64,000 nucleotides of DNA from Cupriavidus gilardii (GCF_008801915.1 NZ_VZOV01000016.1:62001-126000), one strand, 5' to 3'. Positions 23,126 through 33,402 are shown, counted from the stretch's first letter. Numbers and translations: made by a program. The notes: generated by a model not told the origin, from the letters alone.

Positions 23126-24765
23126 TGTGGTTGTCCTTTTCTGCATGTTGCCAGAAGGTCCAACTCTGGCGTGTAGGCAGCGGTTTTCACGTCGAACATC
23201 CCGAGCAAGGTGTGAAACAGGTGATCGTGACTTACCGGTGCCCGAGAGGCATGAGTTTGCATACAGGCTTGGTCGGCATAAACCTGACTCGACTGCCACC
23301 AGATCATCGGCACCTTGATCTGCTCATCCGGCGCGATGACGTAAGGTATGCCATGGAGATACAGGCCTTTCTCGCCGAGCGATTCCCCATGATCGGAAAC
23401 GTACAGCAGCGCCGTGTCGTGTGAGCGGATGCCGGACAGCAGGTCAATGGTACGGGCAAGCACATGATCGGTGTAAAGCACGGCGTTGTCGTAGGTGTTC
23501 ACCAAGGCTTCATGCGAACAGCTGGCCAGATCGGTGGTGTCGCAGGTTGGCGACCAGCGTCGGTAGCTTGCGGGATAGCGCTGGAAATACGCTGGGCCGT
23601 GATTGCCCAGCATATGCAGAACGATCAGCATATCGCTGCGGCTTGTTGTTATCTTCTCGGCCAACCCTTCGAGCAGAATTTCATCCAGGCAGCGCTCGCC
23701 ATGGCACAGTGTGGGATGGCCTGCCGAAGACAGGTTTTCAAAGGGCAGTCCATCACAGACGCCTTTACAGCCCGACTGGTTATCGCGCCAGAGAATGTTG
23801 ACGTCACTACGGTTTAAAACGTGCAGCACGGACTCGCGCCGACGAATCTGGCGTTCGTCGTAGTCGCGCCGACCATTGAGGGAAAACATGCAGGGAAGGG
23901 ATGTAGCCGTATCCGTCCCGCAACTGGTGACATCGGAAAAATTGATCACGTCGCGTGCGGCCAACTCAGGGGTGGTTTGTCGTTCATAGCCGCTCAACCC
24001 CCAATTAGCCGCCCTGACGGTTTCCCCGACAACCAGTACGAGAGCACGAGGACGGCGGCCTTGTTCTTGAGGCCCTCGATGCGCATCGGCTGCAACGACT
24101 TCCCTTGCTTCGTCTGCTGACGATGACGCCTGTTCAGTCAAAACCCGAATGCCCGAGATGACGTAGTTTGCAGGAGTGATCAAATAGCGAAGCGGCTTGT
24201 TTTCACGAAGCGTGGGTATCAGCACATCCATGACTGGCCACAGACCCATGGAAATCATGGCGAGAGCGCCAGCCAGACAAGCGCTGCGCATCATTACCGC
24301 TTGTTTCCAGCCCGTTCGTAAAACCCTGACTCTCGCAATCCACCACACGGATACGGCTGCAACCAACAAGTAGGGCAGCATTCTCCATTGCAACAGCTCA
24401 CTGGCTTCCCTGACGTCCGTCTCCATCAGATTCCGCAGCATGGCCTTGTCGAGATAAACCCCGTAGTTGCGCATGAAATAAACGGCGGCGGGCGTCATGA
24501 CAGCAAGCAGAATCAGTAGTGGCTTGACACTCCAGCGCGTGGCCACCAGAAGGAGCAACAACCATTGCAGCCCGGTGATCAGCAACCCAGTGCAAAGGAG
24601 CATTAGCCATGTTCCAGAAGTTAGGGAGTCGCGTCCAGCAAGAAGGGCATTCCAAAACACGCCATTGCACAGCAGGGTGAACACAAGGCTGATGAACAGA
24701 GTCAAAAATTCAGTGCGCACTTGCGGGCGCATTTTCAAGAAAGTGATAAATGCAGACAACCGCAT
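23122..24765 (-). CDS. mcr-5: MCR-5-type lipid A phosphoethanolamine transferase
   Basis: 547 aa, the length I recall for MCR-5. Five N-terminal transmembrane helices (residues ~15-175), then a periplasmic sulfatase-fold domain. The catalytic elements of the EptA/MCR family are visible: VVGETVRAANWGLSGY with the zinc Glu248, nucleophile Thr286 in SCGTDTATSLPCMFS, HMLGNHGPAY, and YVSDHGESLGEKGLYLHG with zinc Asp and His. Several Cys pairs mark disulfides (SGCKGVCDGLP). It adds phosphoethanolamine to lipid A, which lowers polymyxin binding. It is the middle gene of the ChrB-like/mcr/MFS operon. A related chromosomal-type gene is at 55966. Confidence 0.94.
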   Translation of the reverse strand: MRLSAFITFLKMRPQVRTEFLTLFISLVFTLLCNGVFWNALLAGRDSLTSGTWLMLLCTGLLITGLQWLLLLLVATRWSVKPLLILLAVMTPAAVYFMRNYGVYLDKAMLRNLMETDVREASELLQWRMLPYLLVAAVSVWWIARVRVLRTGWKQAVMMRSACLAGALAMISMGLWPVMDVLIPTLRENKPLRYLITPANYVISGIRVLTEQASSSADEAREVVAADAHRGPQEQGRRPRALVLVVGETVRAANWGLSGYERQTTPELAARDVINFSDVTSCGTDTATSLPCMFSLNGRRDYDERQIRRRESVLHVLNRSDVNILWRDNQSGCKGVCDGLPFENLSSAGHPTLCHGERCLDEILLEGLAEKITTSRSDMLIVLHMLGNHGPAYFQRYPASYRRWSPTCDTTDLASCSHEALVNTYDNAVLYTDHVLARTIDLLSGIRSHDTALLYVSDHGESLGEKGLYLHGIPYVIAPDEQIKVPMIWWQSSQVYADQACMQTHASRAPVSHDHLFHTLLGMFDVKTAAYTPELDLLATCRKGQPQ

Positions 24766-24783
24766 GAAATATGTCCTCTTCTT

Positions 24784-25326
24784 TCAACGGTTTTCATCGT
24801 GAGCGTCGAACACCCGTTGCGCGTAGGCGTCCAGCAAGGCTTCGCAGCCTTTGAGCCGTTCGGCTGCCTCTGCGGCCAGCGTGGCACCGTAGAAGTCGAG
24901 CTTGGCGATTTTTTCCAGCCAGGACTGGAGCTTCTTCAGATCGACATCGTTTTCTTCCAACTCGGCGTAGGTGAAGTGCTGAACTTCGGTTTCGTGGGCG
25001 ATCTCGGCCTCGAAGTCGGCGCACTTGCCAAGGAGTTCTTTGTATTCCTCGTCGCGGTCTGCCTTGAAGCGGGCAATGACTTTGTCTTCCTGAGCACGAT
25101 CAAGCGCAACCGTTTCCAGCAGGACGGAATCGCCCGCCATTTCGTTGATCTCGTTCTCGATGATCTTGAGTCGCCGGGTGTGATCGTCGGTCTTGGGCAG
25201 CAAGCAGACGCCGTTTTGTAGATAGACAGCGCCCATGCCTTTGAGCTTGCGCCACAGCGCGATGCGCTTCTTGGCCGGTTCGGGTGGCACCTTGTAGGTG
25301 AGCAATAACCAGTTTTGTGCGTTCAT
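24784..25326 (-). CDS. ChrB N-terminal-domain protein
   Basis: 180 aa, cytoplasmic, related to the N-terminal part of chromate-resistance regulators ChrB: MNAQNWLLLTYKVPPEPAKK, then VYLQNGVCLLPKTDDHTRRL, a long helical region rich in Glu and Lys, and EYKELLGKCADFEAEI. No C-terminal ChrB enzyme-like domain is present. It lies 18 bp before the mcr-5-type gene and is read first in that operon, so it may regulate it; that is inference from position. Divergent from tnpR. Confidence 0.78.
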   Translation of the reverse strand: MNAQNWLLLTYKVPPEPAKKRIALWRKLKGMGAVYLQNGVCLLPKTDDHTRRLKIIENEINEMAGDSVLLETVALDRAQEDKVIARFKADRDEEYKELLGKCADFEAEIAHETEVQHFTYAELEENDVDLKKLQSWLEKIAKLDFYGATLAAEAAERLKGCEALLDAYAQRVFDAHDENR

Positions 25327-25565
25327 TCAAACATCTTCATGCATTAGATGTGAACAACTATAACGTAACGGCCGTTTCATTTCAATAGAAACATAAAGCA
25401 AAGCACCCTACGCGCTGGCCAATGCCGTCCGGTTGAGGCATACCCTAACTTGGCGTCAACCCATCCAAGCCATAAGCGTCAGAATAGAGTCGCCTTGCCA
25501 ATTGTTTGACATAAGCCGGCAAAGGTCATAGAGTTATTCCTGACACATCCAATCAGGAAAACACC
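25327..25565. promoter_or_regulatory. Intergenic region with res site and divergent promoters
   Basis: 239 bp between the ChrB-like gene (leftward) and tnpR (rightward). In Tn21-type elements the res site for TnpR lies immediately upstream of tnpR, so it should be here along with promoters for both arms. AT-rich stretches (TAACGTAACGGCCGTTTCAT; GACATAAGCCGGCAAAGGTC) are visible but I did not define subsites. Confidence 0.55.
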
Positions 25566-26126
25566 TTGCACGGTCAACGCATCGGTTACATCCGCGTCAG
25601 CAGCTTCGATCAGAACCCGGAACGGCAGCTTGAACACGTCCAGGTGGACAAGGTGTTCACCGACAAGGCGTCAGGCAAGGACACCCAACGTCCCGAGCTG
25701 GACCGTCTGCTCGCCTTCGTGCGTGAGGGCGACACCGTAGTGGTGCACAGCATGGATCGTCTTGCACGCAACCTGGACGATCTGCGCCGCTTGGTGCAGG
25801 GCCTCACCCAGCGCGGCGTGCGCATCGCGTTCGCGAAGGAACACTTGACCTTCACCGGGGAAGACTCGCCGATGGCAAACCTTATGCTGTCAGTGATGGG
25901 TGCATTCGCCGAGTTCGAACGCGCCTTGATCCGTGAGCGTCAGCGTGAAGGCATCGCGCTCGCCAAGAAACGCGGAGCGTACCGAGGCCGCAAAAAGGCG
26001 CTTTCGCCGGATAGGGTGGCCGAGTTGCGGCAGCGTGCAGCCGCTGGCGAGAAAAAGGCCCACCTCGCCCGCGAGTTCGGCATCAGCCGCGAGACCTTGT
26101 ACCAATACTTAAGAACGGACGACTGA
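25566..26126 (+). CDS. tnpR: Tn3-family serine resolvase TnpR
   Basis: 186 aa, starting at TTG ([20 protein letters not shown]). Catalytic Ser in YIRVSS, then [28 protein letters not shown], and the arm sequence [15 protein letters not shown]; a C-terminal helix-turn-helix ([20 protein letters not shown]). It resolves cointegrates at res. Two bases separate its stop from tnpA. Confidence 0.95.
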   Translation: MHGQRIGYIRVSSFDQNPERQLEHVQVDKVFTDKASGKDTQRPELDRLLAFVREGDTVVVHSMDRLARNLDDLRRLVQGLTQRGVRIAFAKEHLTFTGEDSPMANLMLSVMGAFAEFERALIRERQREGIALAKKRGAYRGRKKALSPDRVAELRQRAAAGEKKAHLAREFGISRETLYQYLRTDD

Positions 26127-26128
26127 CC

Positions 26129-29095
26129 ATGCCCCGCCGCTCCATCCTGTCCGTCGCTGAGCGGGCCAGCCTGTTGGCCTTACCCGATACCGAAGATGAG
26201 TTGATCCGGCTCTACACCTTCAGCGAGGCCGACCTGTCGTTGATTCGCCAGCGGCGCGGCGACGCGAACCGGCTCGGTGTAGGGGTGCAGTTGTGCTTGC
26301 TGCGCTTTCCTGGTCAGGGACTGCTTCCCGATGCCACAGTGCCTGTGTCCTTGCTGCAATGGATCGGACGGCAACTGCGCACTGATCCCGCATGCTGGCC
26401 GCTGTACGCCGAGCGCGATGAAACCCGGCGCGAACACCTGCTCGAACTGCGGGCATACCTGGGCATGGTGCCGTTCGGTTTGGCCCATTACCGCCAGGCC
26501 GTCAAAGCAACGACCGAGCTGGCCTTGCAGACGGATAAGGGCATCGTGTTGGCTGCCAGCGTCCTTGACGCGCTGCGCCACCGGCACATCATCTTGCCGA
26601 CGCTGGATGTCGTCGAGCGCGTCTGCGCCGAGGCCATCACCCGCGCCAACCGGCGCATCTATGAAGCCCTGTCCGAGCTGCTGTCGAGCGGGCACCGGCA
26701 TCGCCTCGACGATCTGCTGAAACGTCGTGACAACGGCAAGACGACTTGGCTGGCCTGGCTGCGCCAGTCGCCTGTCAAACCGAACTCCCGTCACATGCTC
26801 GAACACATTGAGCGGCTCAAGGCGTGGCAGGCGCTCGACCTGCCTTCCGGCATCGAGCGGTCAGTACACCAGAACCGCCTGCTCAAGATCGCCCGCGAGG
26901 GTGGCCAGATGACGCCCGCCGACCTGGCCAAGTTCGAGCCGCAGCGTCGTTACGCGACCCTGGTGGCGCTCGCCATCGAGGGCATGGCCACCGTCACCGA
27001 CGAGATCATTGACCTGCACGACCGCATCCTGGGCAAGCTGTTCAACGCCGCCAAGAACAAGCATCAGCAGCAGTTCCAAGCGTCCGGCAAGGCGATCAAT
27101 GCCAAGGTGCGATTGTTCGGCCGCATCGGTCAGGCGCTGATCGAGGCCAAGCAAGCTGGCCGCGATCCGTTCGCCGCCATCGAGGCCGTCATGTCCTGGG
27201 ACGCCTTCGCCGAGAGCGTCACCGAAGCTCAGAAGCTCGCGCAGCCCGAGGACTTCGATTTCCTGCACCGCATCGGCGAGAGCTACGCCACGTTGCGCCG
27301 CTACGCGCCAGAATTCCTTGCCGTGCTCAAGCTGCGGGCCGCGCCCGCCGCCAAGGACGTGCTCGATGCCATCGACGTGCTGCGCGGCATGAACAGCGAT
27401 AACGCTCGCAAGGTGCCCGCTGATGCGCCGACCGGCTTCATCAAGCCGCGCTGGCAGAAGTTGGTGATGGCCGACGCCAGTATCGACCGGCGCTACTACG
27501 AGCTGTGCGCACTGTCAGAACTCAAGAACTCGCTGCGCTCGGGCGACATCTGGGTACAGGGGTCGCGCCAGTTCAAGGACTTCGAGGACTACCTAGTGCC
27601 GCCCGCGAAGTTCGCCAGCCTCAAGCTGGCCAGCGAATTGCCGCTGGCCGTGGCTACCGATTGCGACCAGTACCTGAATGAGCGGCTGACGTTACTGGAA
27701 ACACAGCTTGCCACGGTCAACCGCATGGCGGCAGCCAACGACCTGCCGGATGCCATCATCACCGAGTCGGGCCTGAAGATCACGCCGCTGGATGCGGCAG
27801 TGCCCGACACCGCGCAGGCACTGATTGACCAGACAGCGATGATCCTGCCGCACGTCAAGATCACCGAACTGCTGCTTGAAGTCGATGAATGGACGGGCTT
27901 CACCCGGCACTTCACGCACCTGAAATCCGGCGACTTGGCCAAGGACAAGAATCTGCTGTTGACCACCATCCTTGCCGATGCAATCAACCTTGGCCTGACC
28001 AAGATGGCCGAGTCCTGTCCCGGCACGACCTACGCCAAGCTGGCGTGGCTGCAAGCCTGGCATACCCGCGACGAAACCTACTCGACGGCGCTGGCTGAAC
28101 TGGTCAACGCCCAATTACGGCATCCCTTCGCTGGGCATTGGGGTGACGGCACTACATCATCATCGGACGGCCAGAACTTCCGAACCGGGAGCAAGGCCGA
28201 GAGCACCGGGCATATCAACCCGAAGTACGGCAGCAGCCCTGGGCGGACTTTCTACACCCACATCTCCGACCAGTACGCGCCGTTTCACACCAAGGTGGTC
28301 AACGTCGGCGTGCGCGACTCGACCTATGTGCTCGACGGCCTGCTGTACCACGAATCCGACCTGCGTATCGAGGAACACTACACCGATACGGCGGGCTTCA
28401 CCGATCACGTCTTCGCCCTGATGCACCTCTTGGGCTTCCGCTTCGCGCCGCGCATCCGCGACCTGGGCGACACCAAGCTCTACATTCCGAAGGGCGAAGC
28501 CGCCTATGACGCGCTGAAGCCGATGATCGGCGGCACGCTCAACATCAAGCACGTCCGCGCCCATTGGGAAGAAATCCTGCGGCTGGCTACCTCGATCAAG
28601 CAGGGCACGGTGACGGCCTCGCTGATGTTGCGCAAGCTCGGCAGCTATCCGCGCCAGAACGGCTTGGCCGTCGCCTTGCGCGAGCTGGGACGCATCGAGC
28701 GCACGCTGTTCATTCTGGACTGGCTACAAAGCGTGGAACTGCGTCGCCGCGTGCATGCCGGGTTGAACAAGGGCGAAGCCCGCAACGCGCTGGCCCGTGC
28801 CGTGTTCTTCAACCGCCTGGGCGAAATCCGCGACCGCAGTTTCGAGCAGCAGCGCTACCGGGCCAGCGGCCTCAACCTAGTAACGGCGGCCATCGTATTG
28901 TGGAACACGGTCTATCTGGAGCGGGCGGCGAACGCCCTGCGCGGCCACGGTCAAGCCGTCGATGACGGCCTGTTGCAGTACCTGTCGCCACTCGGCTGGG
29001 AACACATCAACCTGACCGGCGATTACCTCTGGCGTAGCAGCGCCAAGATCGGCGCGGGGAAGTTCAGGCCGCTACGTCCGCTCTCCGGGTCTTAG
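26129..29095 (+). CDS. tnpA: Tn21/Tn501-type transposase TnpA
   Basis: Full-length 988-aa transposase of the Tn3 family. N-terminal domain [40 protein letters not shown]; the catalytic half includes [58 protein letters not shown], and [19 protein letters not shown]. Its stop falls inside the right terminal repeat. No internal breaks are visible, so the element is probably capable of transposition. Confidence 0.96.
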   Translation: MPRRSILSVAERASLLALPDTEDELIRLYTFSEADLSLIRQRRGDANRLGVGVQLCLLRFPGQGLLPDATVPVSLLQWIGRQLRTDPACWPLYAERDETRREHLLELRAYLGMVPFGLAHYRQAVKATTELALQTDKGIVLAASVLDALRHRHIILPTLDVVERVCAEAITRANRRIYEALSELLSSGHRHRLDDLLKRRDNGKTTWLAWLRQSPVKPNSRHMLEHIERLKAWQALDLPSGIERSVHQNRLLKIAREGGQMTPADLAKFEPQRRYATLVALAIEGMATVTDEIIDLHDRILGKLFNAAKNKHQQQFQASGKAINAKVRLFGRIGQALIEAKQAGRDPFAAIEAVMSWDAFAESVTEAQKLAQPEDFDFLHRIGESYATLRRYAPEFLAVLKLRAAPAAKDVLDAIDVLRGMNSDNARKVPADAPTGFIKPRWQKLVMADASIDRRYYELCALSELKNSLRSGDIWVQGSRQFKDFEDYLVPPAKFASLKLASELPLAVATDCDQYLNERLTLLETQLATVNRMAAANDLPDAIITESGLKITPLDAAVPDTAQALIDQTAMILPHVKITELLLEVDEWTGFTRHFTHLKSGDLAKDKNLLLTTILADAINLGLTKMAESCPGTTYAKLAWLQAWHTRDETYSTALAELVNAQLRHPFAGHWGDGTTSSSDGQNFRTGSKAESTGHINPKYGSSPGRTFYTHISDQYAPFHTKVVNVGVRDSTYVLDGLLYHESDLRIEEHYTDTAGFTDHVFALMHLLGFRFAPRIRDLGDTKLYIPKGEAAYDALKPMIGGTLNIKHVRAHWEEILRLATSIKQGTVTASLMLRKLGSYPRQNGLAVALRELGRIERTLFILDWLQSVELRRRVHAGLNKGEARNALARAVFFNRLGEIRDRSFEQQRYRASGLNLVTAAIVLWNTVYLERAANALRGHGQAVDDGLLQYLSPLGWEHINLTGDYLWRSSAKIGAGKFRPLRPLSGS

Positions 29096-30046
29096 CGTAC
29101 GATTTTTTCCGTTTTCTGAGACGACCCCATAATGATCGCTTGCCAGGCATCGCAGTTCCGGGTCAGAGGCGTCACCGACATTTCGCGCATGCTGGCAGCG
29201 TGAGTAAAGGCGCGCCCCGACGCCGGCCTGCGGCCGCATCGCTTCGCCCGGGCCATCCAGTGCGTGCAAAATTGCTGCCCGCAGTTGCCTTGGTGTCACT
29301 GCCTCCTCCTCGGCAAGCACTAACGACAACTTGCAAGGCAACTGGCCGCGCGCTGCGACAGCGTGCGCGACCGCCGCTGCCGCGTCATCGACGTGCAGGA
29401 ACACATGGGCGGTGTCCGGATGTGCGTCGGCCCGGGCGACAAGGCTGGACTCGTAGCTTGCCGCGATCTGCTGCACCAGGAAAGCGTTATGACCGAGATC
29501 GTCGTAGAGCGGCGCGAGCCGCAGCATCAACCGCGGTACGGCGCCGAGTTCGTGCTGGAGCAGGTGCTCCGCCCTGATCATCATCGCCCGCAATGGCGAT
29601 TTGGGATCGATGGGCGAGGCTTCATTGATCGGATTGCCGGGTTGCGACGGGGCATGGACTAGCAAGGTGCCGGCCAGCACGAATTGACCCACCGCGCACC
29701 GCAGCAATTCAACAATGATGCGTTGCAGGTTGCCGACAAGGTCGAGTTCCGCCGCGATCCGCTGCACGCTGCCGTCCGCATTGGGCGCGTCTTCCATCTC
29801 GCTGACCACATAGACGACCGACGTTATAAGCTCGCCGTGACCGGCTATCACCGCATCGAATGCCTGCGCCATATCTTTTTCACGTGTCGCGTCGATGCGA
29901 AGCGCTAGCGCACTGGGGAACGCTGCGGCAAGGTCTTCGCCATCGAGCGCGACCACACGGTATTGCTGCAACAGGCGCGCCACTACGGCGCGGCCGAGCA
30001 GCGATCCTGCCCCCACTACCAAAATCGTGTCCGTGCTATGTGCCAA
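29072..30046 (-). CDS. NAD-dependent epimerase/dehydratase, 3' end cut by the transposon
   Basis: Rossmann-fold protein of the extended SDR/epimerase type. N-terminal nucleotide motif [19 protein letters not shown] (residues ~8-26), then a region with [18 protein letters not shown]. Native sequence ends near 29129; the last ~19 codons ([17 protein letters not shown]) are translated from the transposon end, so the original C-terminus is lost. The frame overlaps the 3' end of tnpA by 24 bp. It is the last gene of a three-gene operon (GH15, SDR, epimerase), 21 bp after the SDR gene. It may be a sugar-nucleotide or quinone-type enzyme; the substrate is unknown, and activity after truncation is uncertain. 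Confidence 0.8.
   Translation of the reverse strand: MAHSTDTILVVGAGSLLGRAVVARLLQQYRVVALDGEDLAAAFPSALALRIDATREKDMAQAFDAVIAGHGELITSVVYVVSEMEDAPNADGSVQRIAAELDLVGNLQRIIVELLRCAVGQFVLAGTLLVHAPSQPGNPINEASPIDPKSPLRAMMIRAEHLLQHELGAVPRLMLRLAPLYDDLGHNAFLVQQIAASYESSLVARADAHPDTAHVFLHVDDAAAAVAHAVAARGQLPCKLSLVLAEEEAVTPRQLRAAILHALDGPGEAMRPQAGVGARLYSRCQHARNVGDASDPELRCLASDHYGVVSENGKNRTLRPGERT
29091..29128 (-). repeat. Right 38-bp terminal inverted repeat
   Basis: Exact inverse of 21790-21827; it contains the tnpA stop codon on its inner side. Beyond it the sequence changes at once to the epimerase gene. Confidence 0.96.
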
Positions 30047-30067
30047 CGCCGACTCCTTGCCGGGGTG

Positions 30068-31063
30068 TTATCTGACTATCATGAAGAGACCGAGCAGGCC
30101 AGCCACGGCGGCCACACCGATCGCTGCGGACACTTGCCAGCGATGCACGCAGATCCACCACTGCGCACTGGTTGACTTCGCTTGATTGTCAAAGCGGCCA
30201 TGTGCTGCAAACAAGCCCACGACCGGTACAAACAGGTTATCGGCCCGATCGGGGTGGGCGGGTTCCTGGGTCTGCTGTGCCTCATAGGCCTGTCTGGCCG
30301 CCACACGATCACCCAGGCCTGGGAAAAATCGACTGGACAGAATGGTTTTGGCGGCTGGCCAGCCCACCCATACCTCGCGAGGGCCGTGCGTGGCTGCCCA
30401 GACAATGGCCTCGCCGGCGATTTCCGGCTGGAATATTGGCGGCACTGGTTGGGCACGGCGTGGCAACTTGCTGCGGCACCAATCGAATTGCGGCGTATTG
30501 AACGCCGATAAATGCACCATCGTCAGTCTCACCGACGAATGATCGTGAACGAGTTCCGAACGCAGGGAATCGGTAAAGCCACGGATCGCCGCCTTCGCCC
30601 CACAGTATGCTGACTGTAGCGGGATGGACCGATAGGCCAGCGCCGAGCCGGTCTGCACAATACAGCCATGATTGCGCGCCGACATGCGTTTCAGCGCGGC
30701 CAACGTGCCATGCACCGCGCCCAGATAGACCACTTCCGTGACGCGGCGATACTCGGCCGCCGTTGTTTCGGCGACCGGCGCAAACACGGTCGTCGAGACA
30801 TTGTTCACCCAAATCGTGATCAGTCCCAGTTCGAGCTCAATGCGCGACGCTGCTGCCTCCACCTGCTGGGCATCGGCGACATCGACGGGGATGCCCAGCG
30901 CCAGGATCCCCAGGTCGCGCAATTCGCTACAGACCCGGGCCAGGCGATCCGGCTCTCTTGCCAGGATTGCGATCCAGTCCCCGCGCTGCGCAAAGGCCCG
31001 CACGGCAGCGAGCCCCACGCCTGCGGTGCCACCGGTGACGACAACAACGTTGGGCGGATGCAT
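30068..31063 (-). CDS. Short-chain dehydrogenase/reductase with C-terminal membrane helix
   Basis: 331 aa classical SDR. Cofactor motif VVVTGGTAGVGLAAVRAFA near the N-terminus, NNVS in the usual NNAG place, catalytic Ser in QTGSALAYRSIPLQSAYCGAK with the Y-x3-K pair. After the enzyme domain (to ~residue 260) comes an extension ending in a hydrophobic helix (SAAIGVAAVAGLLGLFMIV), so the protein is likely membrane-anchored. Its ATG directly abuts the stop of the GH15 gene, indicating coupled expression. The substrate is unknown. Confidence 0.87.
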   Translation of the reverse strand: MHPPNVVVVTGGTAGVGLAAVRAFAQRGDWIAILAREPDRLARVCSELRDLGILALGIPVDVADAQQVEAAASRIELELGLITIWVNNVSTTVFAPVAETTAAEYRRVTEVVYLGAVHGTLAALKRMSARNHGCIVQTGSALAYRSIPLQSAYCGAKAAIRGFTDSLRSELVHDHSSVRLTMVHLSAFNTPQFDWCRSKLPRRAQPVPPIFQPEIAGEAIVWAATHGPREVWVGWPAAKTILSSRFFPGLGDRVAARQAYEAQQTQEPAHPDRADNLFVPVVGLFAAHGRFDNQAKSTSAQWWICVHRWQVSAAIGVAAVAGLLGLFMIVR

Positions 31064-32878
31064 TCAGGCCTCCCCGCGTTGCTGCGCTTGCTGAATGTCC
31101 AGCGCAGCCTGGATCAGTGCCAGATGGGTATAGCCTTGCGGATAGTTGCCCAGCAGCGCCTTGCTATCCGGGTCGATCTCTTCCGCGAATAAGCCGAGAT
31201 CGCTGGCAAACGAGCAGATGTGCCGAAAGAGTTTGATCGCCTCCTTGGCCCGGCCTTGTCGGGCCAGGACTTGTACCAGCCAGAAGCTGCAGATGGCGAG
31301 GGTCGCCTCTTCTCCTGGCACGCCATCGTGGATGCGGTACCGATAGACCAGCGAATCCTTGGTGAGATCCCGCTGAATGCGGGCCACGGTTGCTTTCACG
31401 CGCGCGTCAGTTGGGGGGAGAAAGCCGGTCAGCGGGATCAGTAGCGCGCTCGCATCCAAAGCTGGCGATCCGAAACTTTGCGTGAACGCGCCAGTCCCGT
31501 GGTGAAACCCCTGCCCCTCGATGACGCGACGCAGCGCGTCCCGTTCGAGCTTCCAGACAGCAACGTTTCCGTCGAGTTGCCCAGCCTGTGCCAGCGCAAT
31601 GGCACGGTCCAACGCGACCCAGCACATCAGCTTGGATGATACGAAATGCTGGGGCACCCCGCGCGTTTCCCAGAATCCTTGGTCCGGCTCACGCCAGCGC
31701 GCCGCGGCGGCGTCGGCTAGCCGGGCGAGCACGCGCCGCATTGGGGCGGACAGTGTCATTGGCATGCCCTGTTGGCACACCCAGGCCGCGTCGAGGACAT
31801 GCCCATAGACATCCAGTTGCACCTGTTCCGCCGCCGCATTGCCGATACGCACCGGACGGGACGCACGGTACCCGTCAAGATGGCGAAGCTCCTGCTCAGG
31901 CAGGTTCGGGCTGCCATCGATCCGGTACATGATCTGCAGTCGTTTGAGATCGCAAAATCGCTCGATCCAACGAAAGAAGTCCATTGCGGCCTCGTGATGG
32001 CCCAGCGCCATCAACGCGCGCAGCACCATGGCCGAGTCGCGCAGCCAACAAAACCGATAGTCCCAATTGCGGCTGCTACCGATCCACTCCGGCAGCGAGG
32101 TGGTTGGCGCCGCCACCAGTGCTCCGGTCGGGCCAAACGTCAGCAACTTGAGAACACAGGCGCTGGTGCGCACTTCTCGTTCGAAGGGACCGCGATAGGT
32201 GCATTGCTGCTGCCACTCGCCCCAATGTCGTAGGGTCTCATCAAGGACCGCCTGGGGGTCGTGCACAGGCCGGTCCGGCCCGTCTTGTTGGAAGGACGCA
32301 ATCGCCCACAGCGGCGCGCCGGGCCGCACGATGGCCACGCCTTTGGCGCGGTGCGCTTCGGTCGCCAGCGGCAGCGGCGGCGAACATACCAGGCTGAGAC
32401 GTTGGTGTTCGCATACAGCGGTCACGCCATGCGAACCGACTTCCCATTGGTGGGGCTTGCGCGCATAGTCAAAGCTCGGACTGAACACTAGTTCCACCCT
32501 CACCTCGCCAACGGTCGCCTCAATGCGCCGCAACAGCCGATGGCACTCGGGTGAGTCATGGTCCAGCCGACTGCGTGCGAGACGCTCGCTATGCATGAAG
32601 TCGGTCAGGCGAAGGATCCCGCCGCTGGCTTCAAACATGGTTTCCAGTACGCCCCCTGGGACCCGGTAATAGCGCGAACTGATCGCACGACCCGTCGGCC
32701 GGATTTGAAAGTAGCCTCCTCGGTTAGCATCGAGCAATCTGCAAAATACGGCGCCGGCGTCAAAGTGCGGCATACAGCACCAGTCGATGGATCCCGACGT
32801 GCTCACCAACGCCACGCTATGCGTGTTGCCAATGACGGCATAGTCGGCAATGGGCGGATACCTGGGGTTGGTGAACAC
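31064..32878 (-). CDS. Glycoside hydrolase family 15 protein (glucoamylase/trehalase-like)
   Basis: 604 aa. N-terminal beta domain starting YPPIADYAVIGNTHSVALVSTSGSIDWCCMP, typical of bacterial GH15 proteins; catalytic (alpha/alpha)6 barrel with SSRNWDYRFCWLRDSAMVLRAL, VYGHVLDAAWVCQQ, GEEATLAICSFWLVQVLA, and AEEIDPDSKALLGNYPQGYTHLALI. Such proteins hydrolyse trehalose or alpha-glucans and often lie in stress operons. First gene of the operon with the SDR and epimerase. There is no signal peptide, so it is cytoplasmic. Confidence 0.9.
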   Translation of the reverse strand: MFTNPRYPPIADYAVIGNTHSVALVSTSGSIDWCCMPHFDAGAVFCRLLDANRGGYFQIRPTGRAISSRYYRVPGGVLETMFEASGGILRLTDFMHSERLARSRLDHDSPECHRLLRRIEATVGEVRVELVFSPSFDYARKPHQWEVGSHGVTAVCEHQRLSLVCSPPLPLATEAHRAKGVAIVRPGAPLWAIASFQQDGPDRPVHDPQAVLDETLRHWGEWQQQCTYRGPFEREVRTSACVLKLLTFGPTGALVAAPTTSLPEWIGSSRNWDYRFCWLRDSAMVLRALMALGHHEAAMDFFRWIERFCDLKRLQIMYRIDGSPNLPEQELRHLDGYRASRPVRIGNAAAEQVQLDVYGHVLDAAWVCQQGMPMTLSAPMRRVLARLADAAAARWREPDQGFWETRGVPQHFVSSKLMCWVALDRAIALAQAGQLDGNVAVWKLERDALRRVIEGQGFHHGTGAFTQSFGSPALDASALLIPLTGFLPPTDARVKATVARIQRDLTKDSLVYRYRIHDGVPGEEATLAICSFWLVQVLARQGRAKEAIKLFRHICSFASDLGLFAEEIDPDSKALLGNYPQGYTHLALIQAALDIQQAQQRGEA

Positions 32879-33075
32879 TCCGTCTCCTTGACCCTCGCCA
32901 CGCTGGCAACACGCGTTGCCGAGGTCGGGATCCTGGCTTACATCTGGCGCTAGCGCGGGAAAGAACTACAACGCGCTATGCCTGCCGTTACACGGCTCAA
33001 GTTCGCGGCGTGCCATGGCTTCACCACCCGAGCCGCGCGTTGCCGTCCAAGATCGAGTCGTTGGGCTACCTGGAT

Positions 33076-33402
33076 CTACGCCATGGCGCGACAGACCTGC
33101 GCGCACTCCTGACAGGCACGTGCGCACTCTTGGCAATGCTGCGCTTCGTGCTTGGCGCACTCCGTCCCACACTCTTCACAGACCTTCGCGCACAGCGCGC
33201 ATATCGCGCGCGCGTACTGGCTGTCGCGCGCCATCATCGCCGCGGCATAGGCACATGTTTCGGCACAGTCCAGGTCGAGTGCGATGCAGCGTTTCATGGC
33301 CTCAACCTCTGGCTCACGCAGACAAGACGCAGCACAGTGATGACAGGCGACTGTGCAGGCGTGACAGGCTTCAATACAAGATAGATAGTTTTCATGTGGC
33401 AT
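33076..33402 (-). CDS. csp: Four-helix-bundle copper-storage protein (Csp-like)
   Basis: 108 aa with 19 Cys spaced mostly as C-x2-C or C-x3-C along four helices (CIEACHACTVACHHCAASC; CALCAKVCEECGTECA; CQECARACQECAQVC). This is the Csp3/DUF326 pattern: a tetramer whose bundles bind many Cu(I). No signal or Tat motif, so it is a cytosolic copper store, unlike Csp1. The gene lies divergent from copA1, and a CopR-like box on its coding strand is ~110 bp upstream of its start, with a CATGCT -10 candidate at the expected spacing. Confidence 0.92.
   Translation of the reverse strand: MPHENYLSCIEACHACTVACHHCAASCLREPEVEAMKRCIALDLDCAETCAYAAAMMARDSQYARAICALCAKVCEECGTECAKHEAQHCQECARACQECAQVCRAMA

Larger units (their letters stand above)
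21790..29128. mobile_element. Complete Tn3-family (Tn21 group) transposon, Tn6452-like, carrying mcr-5-type gene
   Basis: A 7339-bp unit bounded by identical 38-bp inverted repeats (21790-21827 and 29091-29128) beginning GGGGTCGTCTC. Contents: tnpA and tnpR rightward; ChrB-like gene, mcr-5-type phosphoethanolamine transferase and MFS transporter leftward. From memory, the mobile mcr-5 transposon Tn6452 has this gene set and size (about 7.3 kb) and related sequence was noted in Cupriavidus; identity at nucleotide level needs a direct comparison. The flanking 5-mers (CAGTG left, ATAAT right) differ, so there is no target duplication at the present location. Confidence 0.93.
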
